Shown here: piece by piece, positions 46,301-58,641 of the stretch | Position numbering within the stretch: the first letter of the stretch is position 1 | How the letters are laid out: every line of letters begins with the position of its first letter | From: Cryptomeria japonica | Lineage: Eukaryota; Streptophyta; Pinopsida; Cupressales; Cupressaceae | Direction of reading: 5' to 3' | Assembly (NCBI RefSeq): GCF_030272615.1 | Contig: NC_081413.1 | Location: 560,085,945-560,149,944 of the forward strand | DNA length: 64,000 bases | The notes under the pieces: model-generated | Told to the model about the DNA's origin: nothing | Seen by the model: the letters and a program-made list of their open reading frames with translations, nothing else | Database searches by the model: none | Position numbers and translations under genes: made by a program

Positions 46301-46934
46301 GTCATTGAAAGTCACTTAATTAAAATCTTAATTTACAAAAGATCTAAAATTAGGACCCTTTTATGAAAATTAATTTAAAAGTTAAGAGTGTGGAAATTTG
46401 AATTTGTATTCAACCTTAAGGGGTGCAAAAATTGATAAAGTACGCTAATTTTCTAGGTTTAAGTAGAAAAATACAGTCAATTCCAACTCCCAAAATTTCA
46501 AGAAAAAAGATAGGGACTGTGTGCAAAGTGTACTTGGTCCGACCAACTTTTTTTTTGAAATTTTTTACGGATGATAGAAATTATGATTTTATTGTAGAAT
46601 CCAAAAAAATGTTTGATTTGGAGATGTTTGGATTGGTCGAATTAGCAGTCAAAGGTTGAAATAGGAGATTCTTAAAAATCAGGGTTTTACCTTTTAACCA
46701 CTTAATTTTTAGAATGAAAAGACAAATTTGAATTGCAATTTTGAAATGGAAATCAGATCTGAAACAAGCAATTAAAATGCTACACTTCACAAGCTCAATT
46801 TTGTCAAAATGAAAAATTAGGGTTTCTATGCAATTAACCTCTAAATTTGCAAAAAGATCAAACTTGGAAATGAAATTTTAAAATTAAAATTGCAATTATT
46901 TAGATCCAACAATAAGAAATCGGAATTAGTGTGT
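46301..46934 (-). other. gypsy3 leader
   Basis: Non-coding; the part at 46433-46590 is related to the duplicated leader block of gypsy2 (GAAAAATACAGT, TTTGAAATTTT). Confidence 0.6.
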
Positions 46935-46952
46935 AAGACGTTGGGTTCACCA
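46935..46952 (-). other. gypsy3 primer-binding site, tRNA-Trp type
   Basis: The plus strand reads AAGACGTTGGGTTCACCA; the 15 bases next to the LTR are identical to gypsy2. Confidence 0.75.
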
Positions 46953-46955
46953 AAA

Positions 46956-48121
46956 TATAAAGTGGAAAATTGAACCCTAGTGACTACCCACCTAGGAGAG
47001 AGAAAGGAAGTCACTAGGATGATTTTTACTTGGGAGATACTTTACATTCAAAAGAGGGGCTTGAATCCACTAGATCCAAATCCAAGGGGAATAAGGATAT
47101 GAATACCAAGTGGATTGCAAGGATTTAAATGTAATTTACCCTCTTTTGCAATAGATATGTTGATTTGTTGACTATGTAGAAAAGAGAGATAAAATGGATG
47201 AAATGAGGAGCTACCAGTTCAGGATTGCGTTGTAATTTCAGATATGAGATATTCAGACTAATACGGATCTTCCCTACAATTTTGGAGAAAATTCATCAAG
47301 ACCATGTTGAAAGTGCACACAATCCTTCGAAAAATCCGTGCACCAAAAAAGGGTTTTTCCATCTCTGTAAATGGAGTCCAAACTTGTAATTACACCTGCA
47401 ACCTACACATAGAAAAAAAGGGAAGAAGGGTTTTGGATAGGTGTTTGTCTCAGTCAAACCTCGGTTGAGGAATCAACCTTGAAATAAAGTAATTTCAAAT
47501 GCTTAAATGTAAATGATGGAAATGTATACCTTGTAGATCTGCTGATTGATGATGATTTCTTTGCTTCTTGAATGTAATCATGAGTGTTGCATGAAATGGT
47601 ATGTAACATGAAAAAAACCTAACACACACACATGCTTGCAAATGAATGTTGTAATGTTGCTCCAATGGATGAATGTAGAAGAAGATTTGATGGATGCTTG
47701 AAGACTTGAATGCTTGATGAAGACCTTTCACTTGAGTTTCTCTTATTATCCTTATTCTTGCCTATGTATCATGCATATCTTGAATGAGAGAATTGAGTCT
47801 CCTTTTATACATGCCCAAGAATATTTATTTTCATCCATCAAATGCTGAAAAAGAGAGATTGAAATCTCCGAAGAGAAAATTAAGCAAAAGGGTCTGGATG
47901 GACCCATCTTAGGGCCCTAGGGGGGACAAGGGCGTGGTGCCCTTGTTCTACCCTATCTTGGGGCCTAGACAGGGTCTTGAGACAACATAAGGGCTAAAAT
48001 GGGAGGAGACTCGAGATGAAAGTGCAAAAAAGGGTCTTAGTCAAATAGAGAGATGCAGTCGCATAGGTGAGGGCTTAAGATATGGTCAAAATTGCGAGGG
48101 TCACAATTTTATGATGCTACA
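46956..48121 (-). repeat. gypsy3 5' LTR (1166 bp)
   Basis: Lower edge TATAAAGTGG (TG changed to TA), upper edge GATGCTACA. Contains the quasi-palindrome GGACAAGGGC..GCCCTTGTTC near 47925. Confidence 0.85.
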
Positions 48122-48348
48122 ATTACATTATTAGGTTTGTTATGGTTTGTTAGTTTGAACATTAGAATATCATGTGTGCAAAATTATACTATTGTATTTG
48201 GTTGTATACAATTGCAACTTGTTATAACAACTTGTCTAAACAAAGAAGTGGTTATGGGAGGTATAAGAAACCTCCTATAATATAGAATATTTAAGTCCTA
48301 TAAATATGCAATATAATATTAATTAAATATATGGGAATAAAAGCCTAG
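48122..48348. other. Unassigned AT-rich stretch
   Basis: No feature seen between gypsy3 and the LINE tail. Confidence 0.4.
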
Positions 48349-49521
48349 TTTTTTTTTTATAAAATTTTATGGCTTTTATAACCTCTCATTTCTTTGATAA
48401 AAATTACCTTGGGAAAGCACAACTCTATTTGAACTAATTTGAAAGCCAAGACTAGAAATTTGAACCAATTTGAAAGCCAAGACTAGAAATTTGAAGCAAA
48501 ATTATAGTGAAGGAGAAGGTGATCCACCATTTCTTGATCTTTCATACATATAAGACATAACATATCTACATTAATTTAAATTTTTGGAGCCTTATCTTAG
48601 TGAGAATCTTATTTTGAGTTGCTAGCCAAGAAAAGGCTCCAACTTTTGGAAGAAAAGCATTATCCCAATGGAGAGGTATCATCCATGGATTTTGTTACCT
48701 TTATTCACCATTCTAGAACAACCAAAATTCACTAATAAACCAAAAATGGTGCCCATCCACTTTTAAATACTCTTCTTTTGGATATAATATATCTTAGAAT
48801 TTCTTTTTGGTTTTTAGAGAAATCTAAAATAGAAAAAGTTCTTCCAAGTGACCACTAAAAATTCCTCGTTCCATGAAATAATCTAATAATTCTCCACTTT
48901 AGTGTCCCAAATAAAATAAGACAACTTTAGCCTTTACTAAGTTATATTTGTGATCAAGAGGTTCAAACTCATTTCATGAATTCCGTAAAAAAAGCCTTTT
49001 TCCCATTGAATAACAATCTAAGAAAGATTAGAGGTTAACACTTTTCTATAGTTTATAATAAAGTTCCACATTAGAAAGGCTAGGGGGATTATAGATGGTA
49101 AAATTATGTTTTCTATCTGTAGCATCCAAGTACTTATCTTGTAATAGTTTACGTCATTTTGAAGATGGAGAAGAATATAGTTTCCAATTTAATTTTCTCG
49201 TAGAGCAAGGTTTTGGATACACAAGAATGTGAGGCTAAGACCATCCATAATTTTGGGTTTACAAACATTTTCCCAAGCTATTGAAAGTAATTTATTCATC
49301 TTCCCTTTACCATTTTAGAGAAATGAGCACATAATTTTTATTAACCTAGAAATCTCTTTGATTAGTAAAATTAAGTGGGACATCATATAAGTAGGGATAG
49401 CTCACAACACAAACTTGTTTAAAATTATCCTACCAACCATTAATAACCCTTCTCTTCCATATAGATAACTTAGATTGACAAATATAAATTATCATTTTCC
49501 AAAACTTAGCTTTACTGCTAC

Positions 49522-49920
49522 CTAAAAGAGAGGGACCCCCAAGTAGGTGCTTGGAAGAGATTTTTTTTTAAAGCCAAGATAATTAGGGATTCCGTTCATA
49601 ATGCTAAGAGAAGTATTGAAGAATAAAATTTTAGATTTGTTATAGTTTATAAGATGACCAAATATCTTGAAATAATTGAAGATAGTTCTTTTTATGAAGA
49701 ATGCCACTTGAAAATTTGAAAGATCAAATAGTCACGTGTCGTCAAAAAATAAATAATGAGAGATAGATCTTATGTTCTCCAAGAATTCATTACCTTTCCA
49801 ATGTTCACTTTCCACCTCTTCTTTAATACGTTTTCTTAAATCTTCAACAAGGATAATAAATAGAAAAGGGGAGATAGGTCCCCTAGTCTTAAGATTGAAA
49901 GAAGCCCATAAGAGTCCCAT
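49522..49920 (-). pseudogene. LINE reverse transcriptase fragments
   Basis: 49732-49920 reads GPISPFLFIILVEDL (usual GDPLSPFLF) and then HYLFFDDT, where LINE RTs have the catalytic FADDT. 49522-49707 reads NYNKSKILFFNT and LPSTYLGVPLF, the conserved segment after the catalytic site. Confidence 0.8.
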
Positions 49921-50255
49921 TCACAAGGACCAATAATTTAGTTGAAAATAAAAGTTCCAAAATTAATTTACTATTATTTTCACTAAAACCAAAATTTCCC
50001 TATACTTTCAACAATAAAGACCAACTTACTCTATATGATTCTTTTAACATATCAATTTTGACGATCATAACAATAATCTTATTTTCCTTTATGAAATGAA
50101 GAACCTCATGAAAAAGAAGAATACCCTCATGAAATGATTTCCTTGAAAAATATTTAGTTAGAATCTTGTGCATATAGTATTACATAAAGAAATTGGATGA
50201 AGTTAGAAAATAAATTTATTATATTTGACTTTGGAGTTAGAACAATAAGCATGCT

Positions 50256-50864
50256 CCCAAGGATAATGAGGAAACTGAAGTTAATTCTAAGAAGGAAATT
50301 AACAAAGACTCTGAGAAGGACCTGACTGAGGAAAGGGATAGCAAGGACAAGGAAAGTGTTGGTGAGGGGCTTATCCTGGATAATCTCAAGAAGCTCTCAG
50401 AGGCCAGAATGGATTTCGATAGACGGACCTATGAAACCCTAAAAAACCTGGAAAAGAAAGGGATAAATTCGGATAAAAAGAGGGAGGATGAAAATAGAGA
50501 GCATATTAATTGGAAGCAGGAAATGGAGAACAAGGTAAAATCATTGGAAGAGGGAAAAGAAGCGATGAAAAATCTGATGGGAGTTATCCCAAGTATCCTC
50601 TCTGCTATCACCAAAAACCTGGAGGACATCACCAAGGTCTTTGACCATACTCTTAAACCGGTTGTGGATCTTGACCTGGAGGAGGAGACCATCCAGACTG
50701 GAAGTGGTGATGCTACCTTGGTGGGCGGGACTGCGAAGAGAACCAGGGCCAGTATCAAGAAAGCTGTGGTTGCTACTGCTAAGGACCCACCCAACTTCAA
50801 AGACAACATCAAAGAGCTACAAGAAATTAGCAGCACCCTGGCTAAAGCCCTGGAAAAAATTTGA
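50256..50864 (+). CDS. Unknown charged protein, 5'-truncated, in the retroposon
   Basis: The frame is open from the first base of the insert (no start codon needed) to 50864, 203 codons without a stop; the first ATG is at 50409. It is lysine/glutamate-rich with probable coiled coil in the first two thirds (KKREDENREHINWKQEMEN) and a basic/alanine-rich C-terminal part. No zinc knuckle, RRM or enzyme motif was seen. It may be the end of a LINE ORF1 or of a retroposed cellular gene. An intact frame inside decayed surroundings suggests recent insertion. Confidence 0.5.
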   Translation, partial: PKDNEETEVNSKKEINKDSEKDLTEERDSKDKESVGEGLILDNLKKLSEARMDFDRRTYETLKNLEKKGINSDKKREDENREHINWKQEMENKVKSLEEGKEAMKNLMGVIPSILSAITKNLEDITKVFDHTLKPVVDLDLEEETIQTGSGDATLVGGTAKRTRASIKKAVVATAKDPPNFKDNIKELQEISSTLAKALEKI

Positions 50865-51032
50865 TTCCTGAATGGCTTGCTGGCTTTTCAGGGCTTTTGT
50901 GGGTTTTCTTTGGTTTTCCGTTGGTTTTTTCTTTTTGGTTTTGTTCCTCTCTGTTTCTCATGGCTTTGCTATTTAAGTCTTCCTTGTAAAGGGTTTCGAG
51001 GCCCCTTCAAAACCTGCTTTTTCATTAATCAA
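50256..51032 (+). mobile_element. 777-bp retroposon with an unrecognised ORF
   Basis: Bounded by AATAAGCATGCT (50244-50255) and AATAAGCGTGCT (51033-51044), a 12-bp target duplication with one change. It begins in mid-ORF and ends CATTAATCAAAA, so it looks like a 5'-truncated product of target-primed reverse transcription. The last 165 bp are T/G-rich with GGGTTTCGAGGCCCCTTC, similar to plant LINE tails. Confidence 0.75.
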
Positions 51033-51042
51033 AATAAGCGTG

Positions 51043-51231
51043 CTATTTAATTCCTTTAAGATTTAATGGTTTCTTCTTTCTTATTTCTTCTTCCACTACA
51101 ATCCAAACATCATGTCCTAAGAAGTTCCAACACTTCCAAAAGAAAATGAGGAAAAACTTGTAAGGGACAACAACCTTCTCACATACCATGGAATATATGA
51201 CTGATCTAATTTCTAGATAAAATATATTCAT
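51043..51231 (-). pseudogene. LINE segment before the RT domain
   Basis: Reads FFWKCWNFLGHDVWIVVEE, matching the L1 pattern in which F..FW...G.DV....EE precedes the RT core. 51245-51811 upstream of it is decayed LINE sequence without clear motifs. Confidence 0.6.
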
Positions 51232-51811
51232 GTTGAAAATTTTAGATTATTATTGGGATTTATTCATTAACTAATTTTCCAAATGAATATCAGTAGGAGA
51301 ATCTTCTTACTAATTATATTCTAAAAAAAAGTTGGCAACCTTCCTACAAATACCATCAATAACAAAAAAAAATATTTTCATATTATAGAGTTTTTAATTT
51401 ATGTAATTTGATTTTGAATTTTCCTCATTTTTATAGAGGCGTGAAAAAAAATGGTATTCCTATCTCCATCTTTTAGCCACAATTCCTTGAACTTTTTTTT
51501 CCAATATAACTCTTTCCTAGCATAAATTTATTAATTTGTTCCAATAAGTTTCTTTCTTGTAGGAAATAATTTTGGTCCATTTATGATATAACTACTTTCT
51601 CATTTAGAGTTTGGAGTTCTTAATCAATCCATATTTTTTCTTAAAAATATTTTTAGAGTACACTCTATTATAGAATTCGATCTTTAACTCCACAAATTTC
51701 AACTTAGAACATAATTGATATATCCAAGAACCAATAATTAAGGTAGTATAATTCCACCAAACTTTTATATTTTTTCAAAAAAAACTCTCTAAACTAGACA
51801 TGGGTTTAAAT

Positions 51812-51940
51812 TTAAATGGGTATTCTTAGGGGCTTCAAGGAGCAAGAGATAGGAAAATGATTAGACCCTAAATGTGGATTGATAATGTATGAATAGCTTA
51901 CATTTTGTTGTGTCCAAGATGGGGAAAGAAGGAACCTCTT
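51812..51940 (-). pseudogene. LINE endonuclease C-terminal fragment
   Basis: Reads KRFLLSPSW and GSNHFPIS, where L1 endonucleases have DRFL...W and SDHFPI. The upstream part continues across the solo LTR at 52485. Confidence 0.65.
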
Positions 51941-52484
51941 TGTTAGGGTTTGAAGCAGACTAGAGAAATAAAAAATATTAAATATAATGTTGAATAAGAG
52001 AGGCAACAATAAGAAATCACAATAACAAAAATATTTCACATGGTTCACCCAATGTGGGCAACATCCAATAGAGAAAAAGTCATCCACTTCTTTTCTATTA
52101 TCTAGCAAAGAGAAAATTACAATATGATAATTTCACATTACATAACTACTTATTTATCAAGCCTTTTGGTGATTTACAAAGGTTGGTTTACATGCCAAAA
52201 TAATAGTAGACTCATTTATTAAATAATGAGCAATTTTTGCTTTACGGGTGCTGCCCTCTAAACCCTCAGCTAGGGGCACCGCCTCCAACAACCCTCGCTA
52301 AGGGCATTGGCCCCAAACTCCTACCATGGGCTTTGCCCCCGAACCCCACTAGGGGGATGAGCCTCCTCAACCCTGTAGGAGAGGCTTTGTCCCCCTGCAC
52401 TCCTCTAATTGATTTGGGGAGAAAACATGACTAACAAAGTCACCAAAATTTAAGCCCAACATGATTAGTCACCATATACCAACA
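51941..52484. repeat. Solo LTR, 544 bp, in the LINE
   Basis: Edges TGTTAGGGTTTG and ATATACCAACA; flanks ctctt (51936-51940) and ctctc (52485-52489). Contains a run of degenerate repeats (52255-52400) with GGGC.TTGCCCCC-type words. Related to 59301-59824 in opposite orientation. Confidence 0.75.
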
Positions 52485-52918
52485 CTCTCAAGTCTTTCTA
52501 CTAGATAGATAAGTTTGATCTTCTATTCAACCAAGTAAATGTGCTATTATTACATAGGATGCCAATAAATTTATTTGCACTACCAAAATCCTTAAAATCT
52601 AGCTATTATTTTGAAAAGGATGTAAGTCCCCTAAAAAATTTCCTCCGCATTAAGAATGACATTGAAGTCCCCACCTAAAACAAAAAAAAATCATCTTTCA
52701 TGGTGGGCATTAACTAAAATAAATTACCCCAAAGAAGTTTTTTGTGAATGGGATTGGATGAACCATATATATTGAAGATCTAGAAACTCAAATCTAAAAT
52801 TAAACTACTACATCACCCAAACATCCAATTGTTTCCAAAATAAATAAATTTAAATTTTACCTTCTTGGAGAGTAAAAGATAGCAATACCCTCTTGTCAAG
52901 CCAAGAGAATCAATAATA
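52485..52918 (-). pseudogene. LINE endonuclease middle part
   Basis: The minus strand contains LGGDFNVILNAEE at about 52640-52680, the GGDFN motif of apurinic-type L1 endonucleases. Several stops interrupt the frame. Confidence 0.65.
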
Positions 52919-53206
52919 CACGGGGGCTTCACTAAATAGGCAATATCATATCACATGCATTCATATTGGGGGTTTAATACCCCAAAAATGAGGGTGCAAT
53001 ATATTGCCCATCGGTGAAAATAGGGGGGTTTTAAATTTGGGTTATGAAAAAATGCAATATTTTGTGCAAATAGGGTACTCAGACTGTGTATTGGGAGGGG
53101 GTGGAAAAAAAGAGTTTAGGGCAATAGTTTTTGAAAATAGGGAGATTCTTTAGTATGCCATGAACACGGGTGATATAAACCAAGTTCACTAAGTGAAGCC
53201 CCCGTG
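52919..53206. mobile_element. MITE, 288 bp, 15-bp terminal inverted repeats
   Basis: Ends CACGGGGGCTTCACT (52919-52933) and its exact reverse complement (53192-53206). Flanks caataata and taataata form an 8-bp target duplication with one mismatch, which would fit a hAT-type element. If the outer TA is counted in the repeat, other superfamilies are possible. No transposase. Confidence 0.8.
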
Positions 53207-53214
53207 TAATAATA

Positions 53215-53819
53215 CAACTCTACCACATTTAAACCACTTAGCAAATAATTTTTTTACATTATTGAAATTAACCTTAATTTTGTTAGGATTATAGTGCCAT
53301 CTACCTTATAAATCCTATGCCATGGTTCCAAGATCCTTGAAAAGCGTACTTAGGCATGTAGAGTGTATTGGGAAAATATTTTTGATATTTATTCTCACCA
53401 TTGTTTGCAATACATTCATAAGGAGTGATGGGTTCCATTAGCAACAAAAAAGGTAGGTTGTGAACGTAATTTTTTAATATTATTTTCTCCACATGTGGAC
53501 TCAGAGAATGGTATACAATTAATGACACATGAAGATGAAATATGAGTGACCTTTGGCAACATGTTTCTCTTTTTATTTTTTCATTTATTGTATTAGTGTA
53601 AAATTTATCTTCCAAGTTTGGGTGCTTAAGTGGAGGTAAATCATTGGAGTGAAAACTGATATCCTTTCACATTTTGTGGAGGCAATCTAAGGGTTGGGAA
53701 TGTTTGGAATGCAATTTTTTCTTTGGATGCTTTGTTTGGTGTTTTATAGCTCTTGTAATGTATATATAAACAACTTCTTGGATGTAGAAAGTAAGAGGAA
53801 CAGTTGAATGTAGAGTTAC
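53215..53819. other. Unassigned stretch, partly LINE 5' remnant
   Basis: The first part may continue the LINE endonuclease on the minus strand. The rest has no supported gene. A TATATATAAA sequence is at about 53760. Confidence 0.4.
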
Positions 53820-56755
53820 TGTAGAGCCCCTCCCCAATCAAGCTTTGGTTAGCTTAGTTGACCATGGTTGACCTTATTAATAAATGCTATAATTCAATAG
53901 GACGGGCTATGTTAGATGGATAAATTGGTGAGAAAAGTAATTGAACCAGGTTACATAATCATTTCATCTTGCGGTGTACATTTTGATGTGTTATGAATAT
54001 AGAATTTTATATGATCCTAGGATAGGATAACATTGAGATGGTGTATGTCCTTCATTTGATTTGTAGGACTTTATTATGATGTTAGAAATTATGATGCATT
54101 CCTTATGAATGGTTGGAATTTATGAGGATTATGATAATTGCTTTATATGGATTGCATTGGATTTATGGTAAATTGATTTGTATGATGTCAATTGTATGCA
54201 AAGCGATTGATTTGTATTCTTATTTATGTGTTTAATATTATATGAGGCTATTTGGGAATTAATAATGTGTAATTGAGATGTGTAGGAAAATTATCCATGT
54301 GACTATGGAAATATTATGGAGAATCAAGCTTAGACCTATGTACGCTCATAAAACTAGGGTTGTCTATTTGAGAGACAACATCCCGTATGTTTCATATTTT
54401 ATTCATAAATGTAAATATTTGCATGTGTGTTGAATTGTATTTATTAATTTGTTTAATCCGACAAGAGACAATTTCCATGTGTAATTAAGTAATGTATTTT
54501 ATTGAGTCACTTGACACGTGCTGGATAGTGTTTTGATTTTGACATGTCTCTTGGGGGGGAGATTGTTTCAACCAAAGCCTTTTTCAAATATTTGAGTGTG
54601 GTCCCAAATTTGCCTTGGGTACAGAGTCTTTGGAGTGGTCAACTCAGGTTTGACCCGTAGGTTAACTTCAGATGGGTTTCTAAGGAGTCAAATGGACTCC
54701 TAGGGTTAGTTTAGGGGCTTTTCCAAAGGTCCATAGGGTATACCTATGGGTTAGGGGTATTTTTAAGCATGTGACCACTCCCATGTGATTGTTTAGTCAC
54801 CTCAAAAATTGGTTTTCCCAAGATGAGCGAAAATCCAACTTGGAGGATTCCTCCTAGGTTAGATAACCTTCATTTCTTGTGTCCGTTTCTCTTCCCCACT
54901 TTCTCTTACCTTTTCAGTTGCCAGTTTTAGTAAGTCTGTAAGAGGTTGGGAAGACCAACCAATGTGAGCCCACACTCTATCCAAGAGGTTGGAAAGAGGG
55001 AGAGGAGTCTTCTTAGGGAAGGGTTTGAGGCTTAGGATGGCAATCACCCACTCTCCATCTTTGGAGACAAGTTCTTGAAGTTTTGAACAAGCTTAGGATA
55101 AGAATTTTTGGCTAAGTGTTGAAGGAAAGAAGTGTGGATTCGAGCTTCTCTTCTCCAAGCTATCCCTTGTAAACCCTTGGCAGATTCAAGGTTGGTTCAA
55201 TCTCTTTCCTTGTATGTTACACCTTTGCTTTGAAAGATTGCTTGAATGTAGTTTATTTTCTTCCTTTGTGTTTAATTTGTGAAGAAATGTATGTGAGCTT
55301 TCACTTGTTTTGGTTATGAATTTTATTTGTGTTTTGGGAGTATCCAAGGCCAACTCACCCTTGGGAGGGTAGAGTGGCCTTGGGGTGGAGGGTTTTATGG
55401 TAGCCTTAGAGTGAGAGGCTCTCTTTGGAAGAGAGTGATCTCAAGGGTTTGTTTTTGTGACCCTTGCTACATAGTTATTGTTTATGCATTTGGGGGTCAT
55501 AAGGGGAGATATTATGGCTTGTATGCCTTGGGGGTCATAAGGATGTTGAGACAAGTTGGAATTGTGATGTGTTTCTTGGTTTCCATGAGATGGCTTGTGT
55601 TCTACTATTTTGCAGTTTCTCCTCAAGGTGCTTAGTCCACCTCCACCCATGTAAAAATCACATTTGGTGATGATGTTAAGCCTTGGGATGGGAATATGTT
55701 TGTTCTAAGTTTTCCATGCTTGTTTGTATTTGCTTGAGTGTAACCCGTCTAGGTGTTGATTCTCCAAGCTCGGGGGTGGCTTCTAGTAAGCCTAGGTTGG
55801 GAGGTGAGCCCTCCATGGTCACAATCTTAAGATTTTGTAATGCAGGTTTGCTTGGAAAGGAAGAAAAAAAGAAAGCTAAGAGTTGCTACAATATTATTTA
55901 TTTGAGTTCCAAAAGAATAATGTATTTATTTATTTAAGCCTTCATTTATTAGAAATGAGAGGCTAGTTGGGTATTTCACCCATTTGTAAAGTTGACATAT
56001 TGTATTCAAAGTATTCTTTGAAGAAATGCATTCTTTTGTTAAGTTGTTATTGCAAAATGAAATATATATTTATGGGTTAAGTTTTCTATAGTTTGAGTAA
56101 AATCTCTTGCTTTTATTTCTTGAAAATAAAGAAAGACATTCTATCTCTTTATGCTTATTGAAAATAATAGAAAAAAATGAAGTAGAAAAGCATGAATGTT
56201 AGTAAGTTAGAAATAAACATTTAGTCCTATTTATTTAGTTCCAAATGCAAATATAGATAAATAGATTTTAGTATGAACTTTAATGTTGTATTTAACTAGG
56301 AGATACAGTTTTAAATGATTTTCTAGATTATATTAATGCTGCTATAATTTATTTAAATCTGTCATTTTTCCTTTTAAATATTGCAGAAAATTAATCTAGG
56401 AAAATTAATTTAACTCTAAAGTTACTTTATAATATTTAAGAACAAGAAATACATTCATTTAAATTTGGTATAAACTACTTTAAGACATTTAAAAAAGAAC
56501 ATATTTTAGCCTTAGACAAATGAGAATAAAGTATCTTCATAATGCTAAGTTTATTTTGAAAAGAAAATAGTTAGTTTTAATATGCCTTGTTTCAAACAAA
56601 AAAAATATATCAAAATAAGTTTTTACAATAAATAGAGTTATACACATTTACACTATTGAAATAGAAAATATCTAGCTATTTAAGTTACTGGTTATTTATT
56701 TTTTTCATTCTTTTTATACCACTATATATTTAAATGTATACATATAAAAATGAGA

Positions 56756-56864
<109 letters not shown>

Positions 56865-56938
56865 GTTGTATCGTTGAAGCTTAATATAAAACAAAACAAA
56901 AAAATATATAAAAAAAATTTAATTGCAACAAACCCTAT

Positions 56939-57200
56939 TGCCCCCACTGAGCCCTGCGGAGCCGAGCTCTACGCGGGCGGCTTGGGGCCCTTTGTGGGCC
57001 AAGGCCCACAGAGGCGTCTGCAATGCTACTGCGGGCCACGACCCGCAGGGGTGGCCTTGGCCGCCACTACGGGTCGTGTCCCGCATGGGATGCCCGCGGC
57101 GTCACTGCGGGCCACGACCCTCAGTGGCGCCCAAGGTGCCGCTGTGGGTGGCGCCACCCCCCACCGCCACCGCTTATCCCCCACGCCCCCTTGTGTAAGC
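56939..57200. repeat. GC-rich block with GGGCCACGACCC repeats
   Basis: About 260 bases of high GC in an AT-rich LTR, with GCGGGCCACGACCC occurring twice and inverted variants (ACGGGTCGTG). Overlapping open frames on both strands reflect lack of stop codons, not genes. Confidence 0.7.
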
Positions 57201-58641
57201 AAAAGAAAAATGTGGCCACTATGTTTAGCAACCCGCCGCCATGAACATTTCATCTGCCATTGTTGTGGTGTGACCTGCATAACACGTAAAACCTTAACCC
57301 GAATAAAACAAGAAGTAGAATATTTAGTATGGGTTACTTTAGTTTATATAAGTTTTTATTTAGGTTATATGTATATTTTAACATTTAAGTTTAAAAAAAA
57401 AAATATAGGGGAAAACCCTTTTCAAATTTTGAAAAGGGCAACCTCACATGTGTTTAGGTTATGTGATTAGTGAATTAATTTAAAAATGGGTTTTTAAGTA
57501 TCTTGTTTTAGTTAAAATCATTTTTTTCTTTGATTTCATTTTCATATATATGCAAATGAAGATTTATATATTTATATTTAATATTTAGATTAAATTCTAT
57601 TTAGAAGTTTTTATTAATGAGATTTAATAAACGATTTTAGTAAGTAATTAGTCTATAGGGGTTATGTTGGCCAAACATTAAATATTAAGTACTAAATTTT
57701 AATAGTACAAATTAAATTTGGGGATTGATTATTTATAAAGAAATAATGTATTCTTTTTGAGTAAATTTAATAAAGAGGTTTATTGATGGAAATTTTATAA
57801 AGTTTAATGATTTAATTTAAACCCAGAAGAAACGTATATGTTAAATATTAAATGTTTATATTAAAGTTTGGAGGATTAACATATTTCAACTTGATTTAAG
57901 TTGTATAGATACTTTTAGAAATTTTAATGATATTTATAATTTAATGGAAGAATTTAATATAGGTTATTAAATGTTTCTTTGTAAGAGGATATTGTAGTGG
58001 AATTATATATATTTCTAAAATAAGTCAATGAACTTGATCTTGCAAACTTATTTAACCCAGATGGAACCTTATATTAAATAGATTAATTAACATATTAACG
58101 TTTGACACTCCAATTTTATTTGCTCAATTAATTAATATTATTACGTTAAATCATATTGATAACTAATTAATAGGTGCAATATTTAATTAAGTTATAAAGG
58201 AAGGATGTAATAATGATGATGGAGGAAACTTGATATTAGTTAAATAATTGATATTGAATCAAGTAATTATATTAATGTCTATTTAGTAGAAGTTGATCTA
58301 ATTAAGTATTATAATTTGCAATTGAAATGAAAGGGACATTTGAGTGAATTTATTATTGTCCTTATAAAATTAATTGTTCCACTTGATAATAGGAGTTATT
58401 GTAATTGATATGTAAATAATATTCTAATTCTATTGTCTAGGAGTTTTATCGAAACCTACGGCTTCTAGTTAAATTTTATTTCATCGCTCACTTTAGAAAC
58501 CCATCTTAATATCAATTAAGGTTTTGTAGGAACAACTTGTTAAGTTGTCACAACTAATTAAGCATAGGTTGCATATAATTAAGTGTTCAAAAAAAATTTG
58601 TAGTATGTGTTTTTGCCCAAAGGTTTGGGCATGACAGTTAC

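Larger units (their letters stand above)
32787..48121 (-). mobile_element. gypsy3, decayed relative of gypsy2 carrying other insertions
   Basis: A minus-strand element defined by LTRs at 32787-33864 and 46956-48121, a polypurine tract inside the 3' LTR and a tRNA-Trp-type primer site inside the 5' LTR. Of its genes only a gag piece (44772-45821) remains; pol was not found. Copia3 and a TRIM are inserted in it. Flanks are tatac and attac, so no clear target duplication remains. Confidence 0.8.
48349..53300 (-). mobile_element. Decayed L1-type LINE with three insertions
   Basis: A minus-strand non-LTR element. A T-run at 48349-48358 is the A-tail. Reading up in coordinate, recognisable pieces are RT C-terminal part, RT core, pre-RT linker and endonuclease. 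Stops and frameshifts are frequent, so it is old. It is interrupted at 50256-51032, 51941-52484 and 52919-53206. The 5' end is not defined; 53300 is approximate. Confidence 0.75.

Noticed and set aside
55327-55937. Small open frames inside the giant LTR
   Set aside because: Short, no recognised domain, and inside an LTR where coding sequence is not expected.
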